Assembly (NCBI GenBank): GCA_020735665.1
Contig: CP085928.1
Location: forward strand, 2,774,501-2,838,500
Source: Lachnospiraceae bacterium GAM79
GTDB lineage: Bacteria; Bacillota; Clostridia; Lachnospirales; Lachnospiraceae
Direction of reading: 5' to 3'
Length of the DNA stretch: 64,000 bases
Positions 34,611 through 44,065 of the stretch are shown here, piece by piece (the first letter of the stretch is position 1; the number at the start of each line of letters is the position of its first letter). Position numbers and translations under genes: made by a program. The notes beneath the pieces are model-generated. The model saw only the letters and a program-made list of their open reading frames with translations, was not told the origin of the DNA and made no database searches.

Positions 34611-35343
34611 GGATAAGGTAGCAGTCGTAACAGGTGCCGGACGTGGTATCGGCAGAGCCATCGCAAAGACATTTGCAGGATATGGCGCAAAGGTAGTTGT
34701 CAATTATAATGGCTCAGAGGAGCGTGCAAACAGTCTCGTAGCAGAGATCAAGGAAGCCGGCGGAGAGGCAGTTGCTTATAAGGCAAATGTAGCTGATTTT
34801 ACAGAGGCAGAGGGACTTATCAAGTTCGCACTGGAGCAGTATGGCAGAGTTGATATCCTCGTAAACAATGCAGGTATTACAAGAGATAATATCATGCTCG
34901 GTATGAAAGAAGAAGACTTCGATCAGGTTATCAATATCAACCTGAAGGGTGCATTTAATTGTATCAAGCATGTGTACAGACCGATGATGAAGCAGAAGTA
35001 TGGCAGGATCATCAACATGTCATCCGTAGTCGGTATCGAGGGAAATGCAGGACAGATCAACTATGCTGCATCCAAAGCCGGAATCATTGGCATGACAAAG
35101 TCTGTAGCAAAGGAGCTTGGCAGCCGTGGTGTAACAGCAAATGCGATCGCGCCGGGATTCATCAAGACAGATATGACAGACGCAATGTCAGATAAGATGA
35201 AGGATGCGATGCTCGACCACATCACAGTTAAGAGACTGGGTGAGGTGTCAGATATCGCTGAGACGGCAGCATTCCTTGCATCCGACAAGGCATCTTACAT
35301 TACAGGACAGGTTATCCGTGTAGACGGTGGCATGAGCCTGTAA
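34603..35343 (+). CDS. fabG: 3-oxoacyl-[acyl-carrier-protein] reductase
   Basis: The 246-residue short-chain dehydrogenase has the NADPH motif TGAGRGIG, NNAG, and the catalytic Ser/Tyr/Lys in MSSVVG and YAASKAG; VDGGMSL ends it. It reduces beta-ketoacyl-ACP. GGAGG lies inside the end of fabD just before the ATG, so translation is coupled. A terminator follows, and the expected next gene, fabF, comes only at 44221. Confidence 0.94.
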   Translation: MLKDKVAVVTGAGRGIGRAIAKTFAGYGAKVVVNYNGSEERANSLVAEIKEAGGEAVAYKANVADFTEAEGLIKFALEQYGRVDILVNNAGITRDNIMLGMKEEDFDQVININLKGAFNCIKHVYRPMMKQKYGRIINMSSVVGIEGNAGQINYAASKAGIIGMTKSVAKELGSRGVTANAIAPGFIKTDMTDAMSDKMKDAMLDHITVKRLGEVSDIAETAAFLASDKASYITGQVIRVDGGMSL

Positions 35344-35373
35344 GATAGAATAGAATATAGCTTAAAGAATATA

Positions 35374-35410
35374 AATGCCAGATACAAAGTATATATTTGT
35401 ATCTGGCATT
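35374..35410 (+). terminator. Strong hairpin after fabG
   Basis: A perfect 15-base stem, AATGCCAGATACAAA with its complement, around a 7-base loop; the T tract after it is poor (GTTTCGTT). The CAGATACA/TGTATCTG stem sequence returns in the terminators at 35542 (in part) and 42084. Confidence 0.75.
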
Positions 35411-35541
35411 GTTTCGTTATAGCATTTTTATTTTCCAAAAAATTGTATTTATTTTGTAATGAAATTATCATTAATATTGTTTTTTGTCAAAATTAAATGC
35501 TTACAAGGATATTGATTTTGCGAAATATTGATAAATAAAAG

Positions 35542-35587
35542 ATCCAGATATGGCAGAAATGCTGTATCTGGATTTTTTTATTTTTTT
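35542..35587 (+). terminator. Second rho-independent terminator after fabG
   Basis: ATCCAGATA pairs with TATCTGGAT around a 14-base apical region, followed by TTTTTTATTTTTTT. It stands about 130 bases after the first hairpin with only AT-rich sequence between. Together they insulate the fab genes from the surface-protein operon. Confidence 0.8.
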
Positions 35588-35716
35588 AAAACTTTTTTGC
35601 AAATTGACCTGTCTGTTATAGTAGATGCTTTCGTTATGAAAAAATATGCGACTATTATAGAAAGAAAAAGTAAAATGTGCAAAACATCTAAAAAGCAAGA
35701 ATTTTTTTGTAGACTA

Positions 35717-35744
35717 TTGACAGCCGTTTTTTTTTTTTTATAAT
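35717..35744 (+). promoter_or_regulatory. Promoter with poly-T spacer for the secreted-protein island
   Basis: TTGACA at 35717-35722 and TATAAT at 35739-35744 are both consensus, 16 bases apart. Bases 35727-35739 are 13 consecutive T, filling most of the spacer. Slippage in such a tract would change the -35/-10 distance and so the promoter strength. Confidence 0.65.
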
Positions 35745-35845
35745 ATTTGTGCTTTTTTACAGACATCAATGAGGTTTACATAAGTATAAGAAAAGCAGTG
35801 TAACCGATAGAAGGCATAGTGTATAAGAGAAAAGGAGAGAGATGG

Positions 35846-36913
35846 ATGAAAAAGAATAAGATGAAAGAACGCATCATGTGTCTTGTATTAGCCGTGATGC
35901 TGGGTATCAGCGGTATCATACCTACGGCACCGGTATTAAAGACGGAGGCAGCATCATTATCAGCGGCGGATGATTCCCAGACAGTGATAGGATGTCATAG
36001 ATTGCATGATACATCTTATGCTGCGGTACAGGTAGGCAATAAGATTTATTATTCAAGTGACAGAATGGGTTATATCTTTTGCTATGATGTCAAGAAAAAG
36101 ACAAACAAGAAGTTAGCAAAGCTGCCAAAGCAGGTAAGAAATAAGAATACATATTATTCCTATAAGAATTATGCCAATATCAGCAACATGTTTTACTATA
36201 AAGGATATCTTTATTGTGGTTTAAAGGATGATCTTATGTGTTATGGCATTATTCGCGTAAATGTGAAAAATGGAAAGGTGAAAAAATTATTTTTTGAGCG
36301 TTCATCAATCAGCGTTTCGCCGGAGCCGGGTTTTGAGTTTTCCATTTATAAGAATAAGATATATTATGCATATTCAAATGGCACTTCAAACTATAATTAT
36401 TATTTTGCATCTATGAATCTGGATGGCTCTCATAAAAAAGTAATCAGTCAAAAAGCGCTTACGAAAGTGTGTCGAAATGTAAAGGACAGCCGCATAATTG
36501 TTTATAGAGATGCGGTGTATGTCTATAACAACTTTGATGTTTTCTACAAAATAAACAAAAAAGGGAAAAAGACAAAGATCAAGAATCTGCCGAAAACATA
36601 TATGAAGGTTAAGGTCAGCACATCCGGCTGCGTAATTGACGGTGAGAAAGCACAGTATAAGGGATATGAATATGACTCAATGGGATCTTTTGGCCTGTTA
36701 AACAAAAAGAATATTGCGACAGGAGAAGAAAAGGTCATTAATTCCAGCTCAAGCGAGAGAAGAAGCTATATTGTGCTTGGAGACTATATTCTGTTAAGAA
36801 AGAATAAAGCAAAGAAGAAACTGGGTGAATGTAAAATCACCCTTCAGCTTCTTAATAATAAAGGTAAGAAGATTAAAGATCTGTATAGCTACAATGTAAA
36901 TTATAATGAGTAA
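35846..36913 (+). CDS. Exported DUF5050-like repeat protein
   Basis: The 355-residue protein has a signal peptide (cleaved near TEAAS) and repeats of the kind VGNKIYYSSD..GYIFCYD and NKIYYAYSNG, the strand pairs of a DUF5050-like propeller fold. It is very rich in lysine and tyrosine. ATG 35846 is chosen since AAGGAG lies 8 bases before it; an in-frame ATG at 35819 has no ribosome site. It is the first gene of a four-gene secreted-protein operon and is paralogous to the last one (41122). Role unknown, perhaps wall binding. Confidence 0.65.
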   Translation: MKKNKMKERIMCLVLAVMLGISGIIPTAPVLKTEAASLSAADDSQTVIGCHRLHDTSYAAVQVGNKIYYSSDRMGYIFCYDVKKKTNKKLAKLPKQVRNKNTYYSYKNYANISNMFYYKGYLYCGLKDDLMCYGIIRVNVKNGKVKKLFFERSSISVSPEPGFEFSIYKNKIYYAYSNGTSNYNYYFASMNLDGSHKKVISQKALTKVCRNVKDSRIIVYRDAVYVYNNFDVFYKINKKGKKTKIKNLPKTYMKVKVSTSGCVIDGEKAQYKGYEYDSMGSFGLLNKKNIATGEEKVINSSSSERRSYIVLGDYILLRKNKAKKKLGECKITLQLLNNKGKKIKDLYSYNVNYNE

Positions 36914-36948
36914 TATATCACAATTTTAAAAGCAAAGGAGAGATGATT

Positions 36949-39147
36949 ATGAAAAAAATGAAGAAACTACTGGCGCTTATGTGCATCGCTATAGCTGCAC
37001 TCATATGGCTGCCGGGACTAAAGTTTCCGGTAGAGGCGGGAAGTGTTGATTACGAGGAGACGGTGTTGGTAGAATCCGGAGCAGATGTCACCTTATCAAT
37101 AAATCTCAGTAAGTTAAATCTACCGGCAGGTTTTGAGGTGGGTAGTTGTAACTGGCTTACAGATGGTGGAGCTGTCAGTGCAGATGGATTGTCATATACA
37201 TTGAGAAATGTTACAAAATCCCAGTTTGTTTATGTATCTATATCCGACAAGAATAGTAGAGATGGAAAATTTTGTGAATTTTATATTTATGTAAATTCTT
37301 CAAATATAACAGCTAAAGCAGTTGGCAATAATACGGTGATAGCGAACTCAGGAGAGAAAGTAACACTAAAGGTATCCGCAAGCAGTAATCAGGGGAAGCT
37401 TACATATACATGGTATAAAGGACAGTCATACGGGGGAGATGTAGGACAGTTAGGGCATAGAGCATCTTATACCTGTACAGCACCGGTAAACAAAACAAAA
37501 AAGCTGAAGACTGAGGATTATCACTGTGTGATTTCTGATGAAATGGGTAATTCAAGCACAGTTTCCTTTACTGTATATGTAAACAGTATAGCCAAAGAGA
37601 GCAAATTAAAGACAAATAAGGTCTATATTCTGACATGGGATAGTCAGGTGGAACAGGCGATAAAGGCGGTTAATAAGAAATATCCGTCTTATACAAAGAA
37701 TATCGAAGTGATCAAATATGAAGTTGGCGGAGGATCAGCTGAATATTATGCATTAGTACAGCAGAAGCTTGCAAACAATCCCGAAGCTACGTTTATCGTT
37801 TTGATGGATTCAGCAAAGCTGGATGTACTTTTATCTACAGGAGTATTTACAGATTTGGACAAGCTTGGACTTACAGATGCTTACAGCCAGTCTTATCCAT
37901 ATACCAGAAAAGCAGGAACCTATAAGGGCAAGCTTGTAGCGATGACACCGGAAGCAACACCGGGAGCATTTATGTTTGATCCGGATATTGCACAGAAGGT
38001 TCTTGGAACTTCAGATCCTGAAAAGGTTCAGAAGATGATCGGAACAGCTGATGGCTATCTGTCTGTTGCTGCAAAGATGAAAGAGGCCGGTTACTATATG
38101 ACCTCCGGAGCATCAAAATATACAATGAGTGGTTGTGAGGGTATTCTCAATAACATGATAGGGGATACATCGTATTCTTACGAGGATAATAGCAAGGTAT
38201 TTATGTTATCTGAAGCAGATAAGAAGACTGTGGAAAAGATCGCGAAGGCGACCCGTAGAAATGGATATGATACAGGAAGCTCGATGTGGAGCAGTGCTTG
38301 GGTGGCTGATATGACATCCGGTAAGGTATTTGGCTGGTTCTCTGGCACCTGGGGACAGTATAGCATTACATTTGACAAGCCGATGGCTGCCTGCCAGGGA
38401 CCATTTGCCTATAACTGGGGTGGTACATACTACGCAATTAAGAGTGGCAGGCAGGATGAAGCAGCAGTGCAGTTCCTAAAAGCCTTATGTTGCGATCCTT
38501 CTGTAATGAGTTCTCTGGGCGACCTTCCAAATAATACCGTTGCAGCTCAGAAGGTGATCAGTAAGGGTAAGAATCCTGCAGCTATGAAAAATAATCAGAA
38601 TATTTATAAAGTATTCGATAAGATGGCAAGAAGCATTAATGGTGGTTCTTATAAGATCTCAAAACCAAAGGTATCCCTTACAAGTAATGGCATTGTAAAG
38701 GGATCTGACGGAAAATATTACTATGTAAAGAAAGGTCTGATCCAGTCAGGCAGAAGCGGATTCATCAAAGTTGGCAAGAAGACCTATTACATCAAGAAGG
38801 GTGTAGTGCAGAATAAGAAGACCGGATTCGTGAAGAAAGGCAAGAAGTACTACTATGTAAAGAAGGGTGTCTGCAGTACAAAGAATGAATTCGTAAAGGT
38901 TGGTAAGAAGACCTATTATCTGAATAAGGGCGCAAAGAACACCAAGACCGGATTTGTAAAAGTCGGTAAGGCAACTTATTATGTTAAAAAAGGTCTGAAG
39001 ACAGACAAGACAGCATTCATCAAAAATGGTAAGAAAGAATGTTATGTCAAGAATGGTGTATGGAAGAAATCTTACACTGGAAATGTCACCTATAGAAAGC
39101 ATGTTTACTATGTGAAGAAGGGTGTAAAAGTAAAAAAGGTGAGATAA
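36949..39147 (+). CDS. Exported solute-binding-like protein with wall-binding-type repeats
   Basis: The protein has a signal peptide (about residues 1-30), an Ig-like region (~110-215 with YTWYKGQ and YHCVISDE), an extracellular solute-binding-like domain (~220-560: VYILTWDSQVEQAI, ATFIVLMDSAKLD, GTYKGKLVAMTPEAT) and six ~21-residue C-terminal repeats such as GFVKKGKKYYYVKKGV. These resemble glucan- or wall-binding repeats. No permease or ATPase is nearby and no lipobox is present, so it does not look like a normal transport binding protein. ATG 36949 fits AAGGAG better than ATG 36943. Confidence 0.65.
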   Translation: MKKMKKLLALMCIAIAALIWLPGLKFPVEAGSVDYEETVLVESGADVTLSINLSKLNLPAGFEVGSCNWLTDGGAVSADGLSYTLRNVTKSQFVYVSISDKNSRDGKFCEFYIYVNSSNITAKAVGNNTVIANSGEKVTLKVSASSNQGKLTYTWYKGQSYGGDVGQLGHRASYTCTAPVNKTKKLKTEDYHCVISDEMGNSSTVSFTVYVNSIAKESKLKTNKVYILTWDSQVEQAIKAVNKKYPSYTKNIEVIKYEVGGGSAEYYALVQQKLANNPEATFIVLMDSAKLDVLLSTGVFTDLDKLGLTDAYSQSYPYTRKAGTYKGKLVAMTPEATPGAFMFDPDIAQKVLGTSDPEKVQKMIGTADGYLSVAAKMKEAGYYMTSGASKYTMSGCEGILNNMIGDTSYSYEDNSKVFMLSEADKKTVEKIAKATRRNGYDTGSSMWSSAWVADMTSGKVFGWFSGTWGQYSITFDKPMAACQGPFAYNWGGTYYAIKSGRQDEAAVQFLKALCCDPSVMSSLGDLPNNTVAAQKVISKGKNPAAMKNNQNIYKVFDKMARSINGGSYKISKPKVSLTSNGIVKGSDGKYYYVKKGLIQSGRSGFIKVGKKTYYIKKGVVQNKKTGFVKKGKKYYYVKKGVCSTKNEFVKVGKKTYYLNKGAKNTKTGFVKVGKATYYVKKGLKTDKTAFIKNGKKECYVKNGVWKKSYTGNVTYRKHVYYVKKGVKVKKVR

Positions 39148-39150
39148 TAC

Positions 39151-41046
39151 ATGAAGAATAGATTGAAGCAGATCATTGTCTGGTGCATGGTGGCAGCATT
39201 GCTATGCGTGAATTGCTCATTTACATCAGAAGCGAAAACAGGCAGTAAGGTTACAGTTCCAAAGACATCTATTACGTCAGTAAGATCCAGATCAGCGGGA
39301 CAGGTGACAGTAAGATTTAAGAAATCAAAAAAGGCGGGCAGCTATCAGATTCAGATCAGTACAGACAAGAAGTTTAAGAAAAACGTAAAAAGCCAGAAAG
39401 TCAGTGCTAAGAAAACAATGGTAACGTTTAAGAAGCTGAAGCAGGGCAAAAAATATTATGTCAGAGTGCGTGTGTACCGGACTGTAAAGAAGAAAAAATA
39501 TCACAGCGCATGGAGTAAAGTGAAGTCTGTTAAAGTGAAAAAGAAGACGACAAAGAAGGACTCCGGTCAGAAGAATACTGGTGATAGCAATAAGTCTGAG
39601 AACACCACAGATGTAACGGATGCCACTGAGAACGCAGGCACCACCAAGGATACAGACATCACTGGAAACACAGGTGCAACTAAGGATACAGATACCATCG
39701 GGAACTCAGGCACTACCGGGGACACGAATTCCGGCGGACAGGAGTCCGAGGATCAAAAAAAAGAGTGGGATGGCACGGCAGAGCTGGAAAAAATGGAATA
39801 TGAAGTGGGAGAAGAAATAAAGGTTCATTATTCCAAGCAGCCGGAATGTGCAGGAGAAATAAAGGAATATTATACTTATGGTAATCAGGGAGAATATATC
39901 GATTATACAGAAAGATATACCAAAAAGAATGAGAACGGAAATGTGGTATGTACGAGTGCCGGACATACCAGCCTGTGTATTATATTCCCTGAGACAGAGC
40001 ATTATAAAGAGACATGGATTGCTTTGGGAAAAGTGAGAATATACAATAATGAAGACCCGCTTGGAGGATTTAATCTGTCCGGTTATAGGTACGGGGAAAC
40101 CATGAAGAAAGAGGTTGAAGATATAACCGTAACGAATGGTACAGGTTCTTTTTGTGAATGGTTTGCATGTGAAGGTAATGCTGCATGGTTAAATGAACAT
40201 ATAACCTTTAAGGTATCCGATGTTACACCGAAAGAATACAGAAATCTGATGGATTGGGCAGGCTGGAATACTTCAGAATCGGAAATAAAAGTAGAAACCT
40301 ATAATCTGAAGGGGGTATATGGAGAGACAACATCCGTTACGACTTCGACAACAAGTGGAAAAATAGAATTTTCCGGCAAGGCAATGTCACAGTGCAAGCT
40401 TACTGTAACAGCTGGTGCAGGTGTGCGCGTGTGCAGACTGGATGCTTACAGGGATGGTGTTTTATATGACACTATGTATGTTGCTCCGAAGCCATATGAT
40501 GAAGATGGAAATCTTCTTGATACAGAATTGTATACAAAGGTTCGGAGAAATGTAGAGGCAAAGCTGTGGACAGATGATATGTCGAATTATGATAAGCTGA
40601 AAACTCTTGCAGATTATATTTCAACGACAGCGCATTATCCGGGATATCAATGTACTCAAAAAGATGTAAATCCGACTCTGTGGGATGGATTCTCAGTCGA
40701 TGGTATTGCGCTTTATTATAATATGTTCAATATGCCGGTTTTAAACCGCGCGATGGCATTGCGTGGCGGTATCATAACCTGTGTGGCTATAGATATTGTC
40801 TGCGCTGCGGCAGAGGAGGATCTGAGACTGAATTATCTGTATGATAAAGCGACAGATACTGTTGCAGAAGGCGAAGGCGTATGGCTTACGATCGGAGATG
40901 CCAGTACCAATCCAAGCGCAGGAGCGCATGAGTCTCTGGCATACAAAGATGCCGATGGCAATATTGTATATATCGATGCGCAGGGAAGAATGGCAAGAAA
41001 TTCATGTGAAGAACATGGCTGCCTGGATAAGGTCATCAGAGACTAG
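39151..41046 (+). CDS. Exported fibronectin-III/transglutaminase-like protein
   Basis: The 631-residue protein has a signal peptide (to about TSEAKT), a lysine-rich fibronectin type III domain (~35-130), a Thr/Asn/Asp-rich low-complexity linker (~133-205) and, at the end, a transglutaminase-like region with Cys (GGIITCVAID), His (SAGAHESLAYK) and Asp (VYIDAQG) in the usual order. If active it could cross-link or cleave surface proteins. It starts 3 bases after the previous stop. The DNA encoding the linker is repetitive. Confidence 0.62.
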   Translation: MKNRLKQIIVWCMVAALLCVNCSFTSEAKTGSKVTVPKTSITSVRSRSAGQVTVRFKKSKKAGSYQIQISTDKKFKKNVKSQKVSAKKTMVTFKKLKQGKKYYVRVRVYRTVKKKKYHSAWSKVKSVKVKKKTTKKDSGQKNTGDSNKSENTTDVTDATENAGTTKDTDITGNTGATKDTDTIGNSGTTGDTNSGGQESEDQKKEWDGTAELEKMEYEVGEEIKVHYSKQPECAGEIKEYYTYGNQGEYIDYTERYTKKNENGNVVCTSAGHTSLCIIFPETEHYKETWIALGKVRIYNNEDPLGGFNLSGYRYGETMKKEVEDITVTNGTGSFCEWFACEGNAAWLNEHITFKVSDVTPKEYRNLMDWAGWNTSESEIKVETYNLKGVYGETTSVTTSTTSGKIEFSGKAMSQCKLTVTAGAGVRVCRLDAYRDGVLYDTMYVAPKPYDEDGNLLDTELYTKVRRNVEAKLWTDDMSNYDKLKTLADYISTTAHYPGYQCTQKDVNPTLWDGFSVDGIALYYNMFNMPVLNRAMALRGGIITCVAIDIVCAAAEEDLRLNYLYDKATDTVAEGEGVWLTIGDASTNPSAGAHESLAYKDADGNIVYIDAQGRMARNSCEEHGCLDKVIRD

Positions 41047-41121
41047 AGCCGCGCCGGACATGAAGAGGCGAAGAATATAGAGGCAGATATTTAATCAAAT
41101 AATGAAGGAGATGGATAAGAT

Positions 41122-41970
41122 ATGAAACAATTTTTAAAATCACATGCAATTTTATTCAGTATGCTTGCAGTCCTGATCGGATGCTTAATTTACCCGAATC
41201 AGGCAGATGCAAAGACATATCAGACACAGGATAACTATATTGGTGGTGGCGGATGTTCAGTTGTGATCAGTGGTAATAAGGTTTATTATTCAATCACGGA
41301 AACTGGAAAAATCTTCTGCTATGATATCAAAACGAAGAAGACAAAAACCATTGCCAAAGCAGGTGGAAAAGGATTTAGAAGCTTGAGAAAAAAAGGAAAT
41401 TATCTGTATGCAGTCTATGATAATTATGGCGGATCCGATGGATCAGATAAGTATATCGTGCGTGTATCTATTAAGAATGGTAAGAAAACAAAACTTGCAA
41501 GAGGCCGTGATTTTGTATTTGCAGGCAAAAAGATCTACTATACAAAGACGCAGCATGTAAAGACCAGTGATATAGAATATGATAAAACGGTTGGTACATA
41601 TTCCATGTCACTTACCGGAAAAAATAAAAAGAAAGCAAAATCTGTTGTATTAAGTACAGAACGGGATGCAAGAACGCCGATCAAGACATCAAAAGGTTCA
41701 CTTACCTCCAGAGGAAAGACAGTGGGTAGTTTATATTTTCCACAGGCGATAGATTATACGACGTCAAAGGGAAAGAAAACGGAGATCTATAATGTATTGA
41801 AGGATAAGAATGCAAGCAGTACTTCAACGATACAGTATTATACATTACAGGGTGATTACATTGTGTATAAGAAATGTGATAAAAATGGATATTCCAAACT
41901 GATACTCGTGAAAAAGAACGGGAAAGGATCCAAAGTTTTATATTCAGAACCTTCTGCAAGCGGTTGGTAA
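41122..41970 (+). CDS. Exported DUF5050-like repeat protein, paralogue of 35846
   Basis: The 282-residue protein has a signal peptide ending near QADAKT. It shares with the 35846 product the run GNKVYYSITETGKIFCYDIK and other strand repeats (FAGKKIYYTKT, YLYAVYDNYG), though it is shorter. It is basic and has no anchor. GAAGGAG stands before the ATG. It closes the secreted-protein island, and a terminator follows at 42084. Confidence 0.62.
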   Translation: MKQFLKSHAILFSMLAVLIGCLIYPNQADAKTYQTQDNYIGGGGCSVVISGNKVYYSITETGKIFCYDIKTKKTKTIAKAGGKGFRSLRKKGNYLYAVYDNYGGSDGSDKYIVRVSIKNGKKTKLARGRDFVFAGKKIYYTKTQHVKTSDIEYDKTVGTYSMSLTGKNKKKAKSVVLSTERDARTPIKTSKGSLTSRGKTVGSLYFPQAIDYTTSKGKKTEIYNVLKDKNASSTSTIQYYTLQGDYIVYKKCDKNGYSKLILVKKNGKGSKVLYSEPSASGW

Positions 41971-42083
41971 AATGAAAATACAGGCGTTACAGCCGGTCGG
42001 TGTCAGGTGAGGGTCAGAACTTATAGCGTCAGATAGACAGTTAGAGCTTATGGCATCAGATGGACGATGTTGTATTTAGCATA

Positions 42084-42134
42084 CGGCATCAGATACAGAT
42101 AATAGAATTTATTTGTATCTGGTGCCGTTTTTTT
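42084..42134 (+). terminator. Terminator of the secreted-protein island
   Basis: CGGCATCAGATACA pairs with TGTATCTGGTGCCG (one G-U), followed by seven T. The stem resembles the hairpin after fabG. Upstream at 42028-42100 there are three imperfect copies of GGCATCAGATA-type sequence. Confidence 0.82.
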
Positions 42135-42248
42135 ACGCATTGTGATGGTAAAAAATGCGGATTAATGCTACAATAAAACGAATGGGGAAACGCTTTGGCA
42201 GATACGAATGAAAAGGCTGAATGAGATCATACGAGAGGAAACGAAAAA

Positions 42249-43259
42249 ATGAACAAACGAAACCGGTTAAAAACCATTCGGCCGCAGAATGAACGTGCGG
42301 CAAGAGCATTCCGTAAGAAGCAGAACATGAAGGTAGAGCTGAATAAAAAGTGGCTGCCTGTTGTCTATGTGGTGATGCTCGGTATCTGTATTTTACTGAA
42401 TGTGACAAATGATAGTCTGGATCCGGCAAATGTGCTGATCAGTGTCTGTATGTTTGGAATCGTGGGAGCGATATTTGTCTATGCATATAAGCATTTGAAG
42501 CATATCGACCAGATGGGGGAAGATTTTCGTATAGCCATCAGCTATATCAAGGGCGACTATGCAAAAGAAAAGAAGCTTCTTTGGGATCTGTATCGTACCG
42601 AGACCCGGTATGGTATCTTTAATGAGGAACATCTGAGAAATTCCTATGTAGATTATGTGGAAGAAATGAAACGTCTGGAGCAGGATGAGGAAGGAAAATA
42701 TGCCTGCGATATCGAAGATTTTATCAATTACCAGCTGATCGATGATGCGGTTGAAAAAGGTCGTCTGAGTCTGGTTCCGGGAGCCATGACAGGACTGGGT
42801 ATCCTTGGTACCTTTATCGGTCTGTCAATCGGACTTCAGGCATTTAATACAGGTTCAGCAGAGGAGATTACGAACAGTATCGGACCTCTGATGGATGGTA
42901 TCAAGGTTGCGTTCCATACATCTATCTATGGTATGATCTTTTCCCTGACATTTAATCTGATCTTTAAGACGGTTCTGGAACAGGCATATCACAAGCTGGA
43001 TGAATTTGTAGCAGAGTTCAAACGGTATGTGCGTCCGGATGCTACCTACGACAATGGCAATCTGGAACTTGATTTCCAGAAGAAACAGTTGGAAGCAACG
43101 ATAGCAACACAGAAGGCAATCGAAGAAACACTTGCATATCTGAAATCCATGCATGAAGATATCGAAGATATCCGTATCCTGACGAAAGATCAGAATGACA
43201 TCTTCCGGGGCAGACTGAACCGCCCGAGGGCGATCGAGCAGAGCAGCAGGGAGGGATAA
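42249..43259 (+). CDS. MotA/TolQ/ExbB-type proton channel protein (ZorA-like)
   Basis: The 336-residue protein has spans at about residues 35-53, 57-77, 178-198 and 220-240; the last pair, with GLGILGTFIGLSIGLQ and AFHTSIYGMIFS, is the MotA/ExbB channel region. A charged helical tail follows. It is 3 bases upstream of a MotB/OmpA-like partner, so the pair should form a proton-driven stator-like complex. No flagellar genes are in the window. ZorA/ZorB of Zorya defence systems look like this, but the ZorC/ZorD partners are missing and the tail here is shorter. Confidence 0.75.
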   Translation: MNKRNRLKTIRPQNERAARAFRKKQNMKVELNKKWLPVVYVVMLGICILLNVTNDSLDPANVLISVCMFGIVGAIFVYAYKHLKHIDQMGEDFRIAISYIKGDYAKEKKLLWDLYRTETRYGIFNEEHLRNSYVDYVEEMKRLEQDEEGKYACDIEDFINYQLIDDAVEKGRLSLVPGAMTGLGILGTFIGLSIGLQAFNTGSAEEITNSIGPLMDGIKVAFHTSIYGMIFSLTFNLIFKTVLEQAYHKLDEFVAEFKRYVRPDATYDNGNLELDFQKKQLEATIATQKAIEETLAYLKSMHEDIEDIRILTKDQNDIFRGRLNRPRAIEQSSREG

Positions 43260-43262
43260 GGC

Positions 43263-44018
43263 ATGAGTAAGAAACGAAGAAGACCGGAGGAAGAAGAAAC
43301 CTCTTACTGGCTGTCGTATTCCGATATGATGGCGGCGCTCCTTCTGATCTTTATTCTGATCATTTCTTTTACACTGATGCAGTCAAAGAGCCAGTATGAG
43401 AGTAAACAGGCAGAGCTTGATAAGCAGAAAGAAATTATCAAGGAACAGGAGCAGTTGTTAAAAGACCAGCAGGAGGAGCTTGACCGTATCGCAGGCATCC
43501 GAAGTGATCTGGTGGCGGCACTCCGTGATGAGTTCGCAGACAGTTCGTTAAATGTCAAGGTAGACGAGAAAACGGGTGCGATCACCTTTGATGCAAGCGT
43601 TTTGTTTGATGTAGCAGACAGTGATCTGAAGGAAGAAGGAAAGACATTCTTGAAAGAATTTCTTCCCAAATACTGTAAAGTGCTGCTGGATGAAAAATAT
43701 CGTGATTATGTATCGGAGATTATTATAGAAGGTCATACAGATACGAATGGATCTTATATTTATAATCTTGAACTTTCCCAGCATAGAGCCTTTTCTGTTG
43801 CAAAGTATTGCCTGACCGAGAGTAACGGGATCATAAGCTCCACGGATGTTGAACTGCTTCGAAGTGTGCTGACGGCAAATGGAAAGTCCTACAGCAATCC
43901 GATTTATAAGGAGGATGGAGCTGTCGATCTGGAAGCATCCAGACGAGTAGAGATTCTGTTCCGGCTTCAGGATGAAGAAATGATCGCTGAGATGATGGAT
44001 ATTCTGAAAGAGAAATAG
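43263..44018 (+). CDS. MotB/OmpA-like peptidoglycan-binding stator partner (ZorB-like)
   Basis: The 251-residue protein has one membrane span with the conserved proton-carrying Asp (YWLSYSDMMAALLL), a coiled coil (~45-80) and a C-terminal OmpA-like domain with IIIEGHTDTNGSY and LSQHRAFSVAKY, ending EASRRVEILF. It would anchor the channel partner encoded just upstream to peptidoglycan. AGGGAGGG-like sequence in the end of the first gene provides its ribosome site. Function of this pair outside motility is not known from the sequence. Confidence 0.78.
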   Translation: MSKKRRRPEEEETSYWLSYSDMMAALLLIFILIISFTLMQSKSQYESKQAELDKQKEIIKEQEQLLKDQQEELDRIAGIRSDLVAALRDEFADSSLNVKVDEKTGAITFDASVLFDVADSDLKEEGKTFLKEFLPKYCKVLLDEKYRDYVSEIIIEGHTDTNGSYIYNLELSQHRAFSVAKYCLTESNGIISSTDVELLRSVLTANGKSYSNPIYKEDGAVDLEASRRVEILFRLQDEEMIAEMMDILKEK

Positions 44019-44065
44019 ATATTTTGAAAGAGAAACAGACCAACACTTGCGGTTTTAAAAACGAG

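Noticed and set aside
36943-39147. Normal ABC sugar-binding protein
   Set aside because: No lipobox, no permease or ATPase nearby, and long wall-type repeats argue against a conventional uptake role.
42249-44018. Complete Zorya defence system
   Set aside because: Only the ZorA/ZorB-like pair is present; no ZorC, ZorD or ZorE candidate lies on either side.
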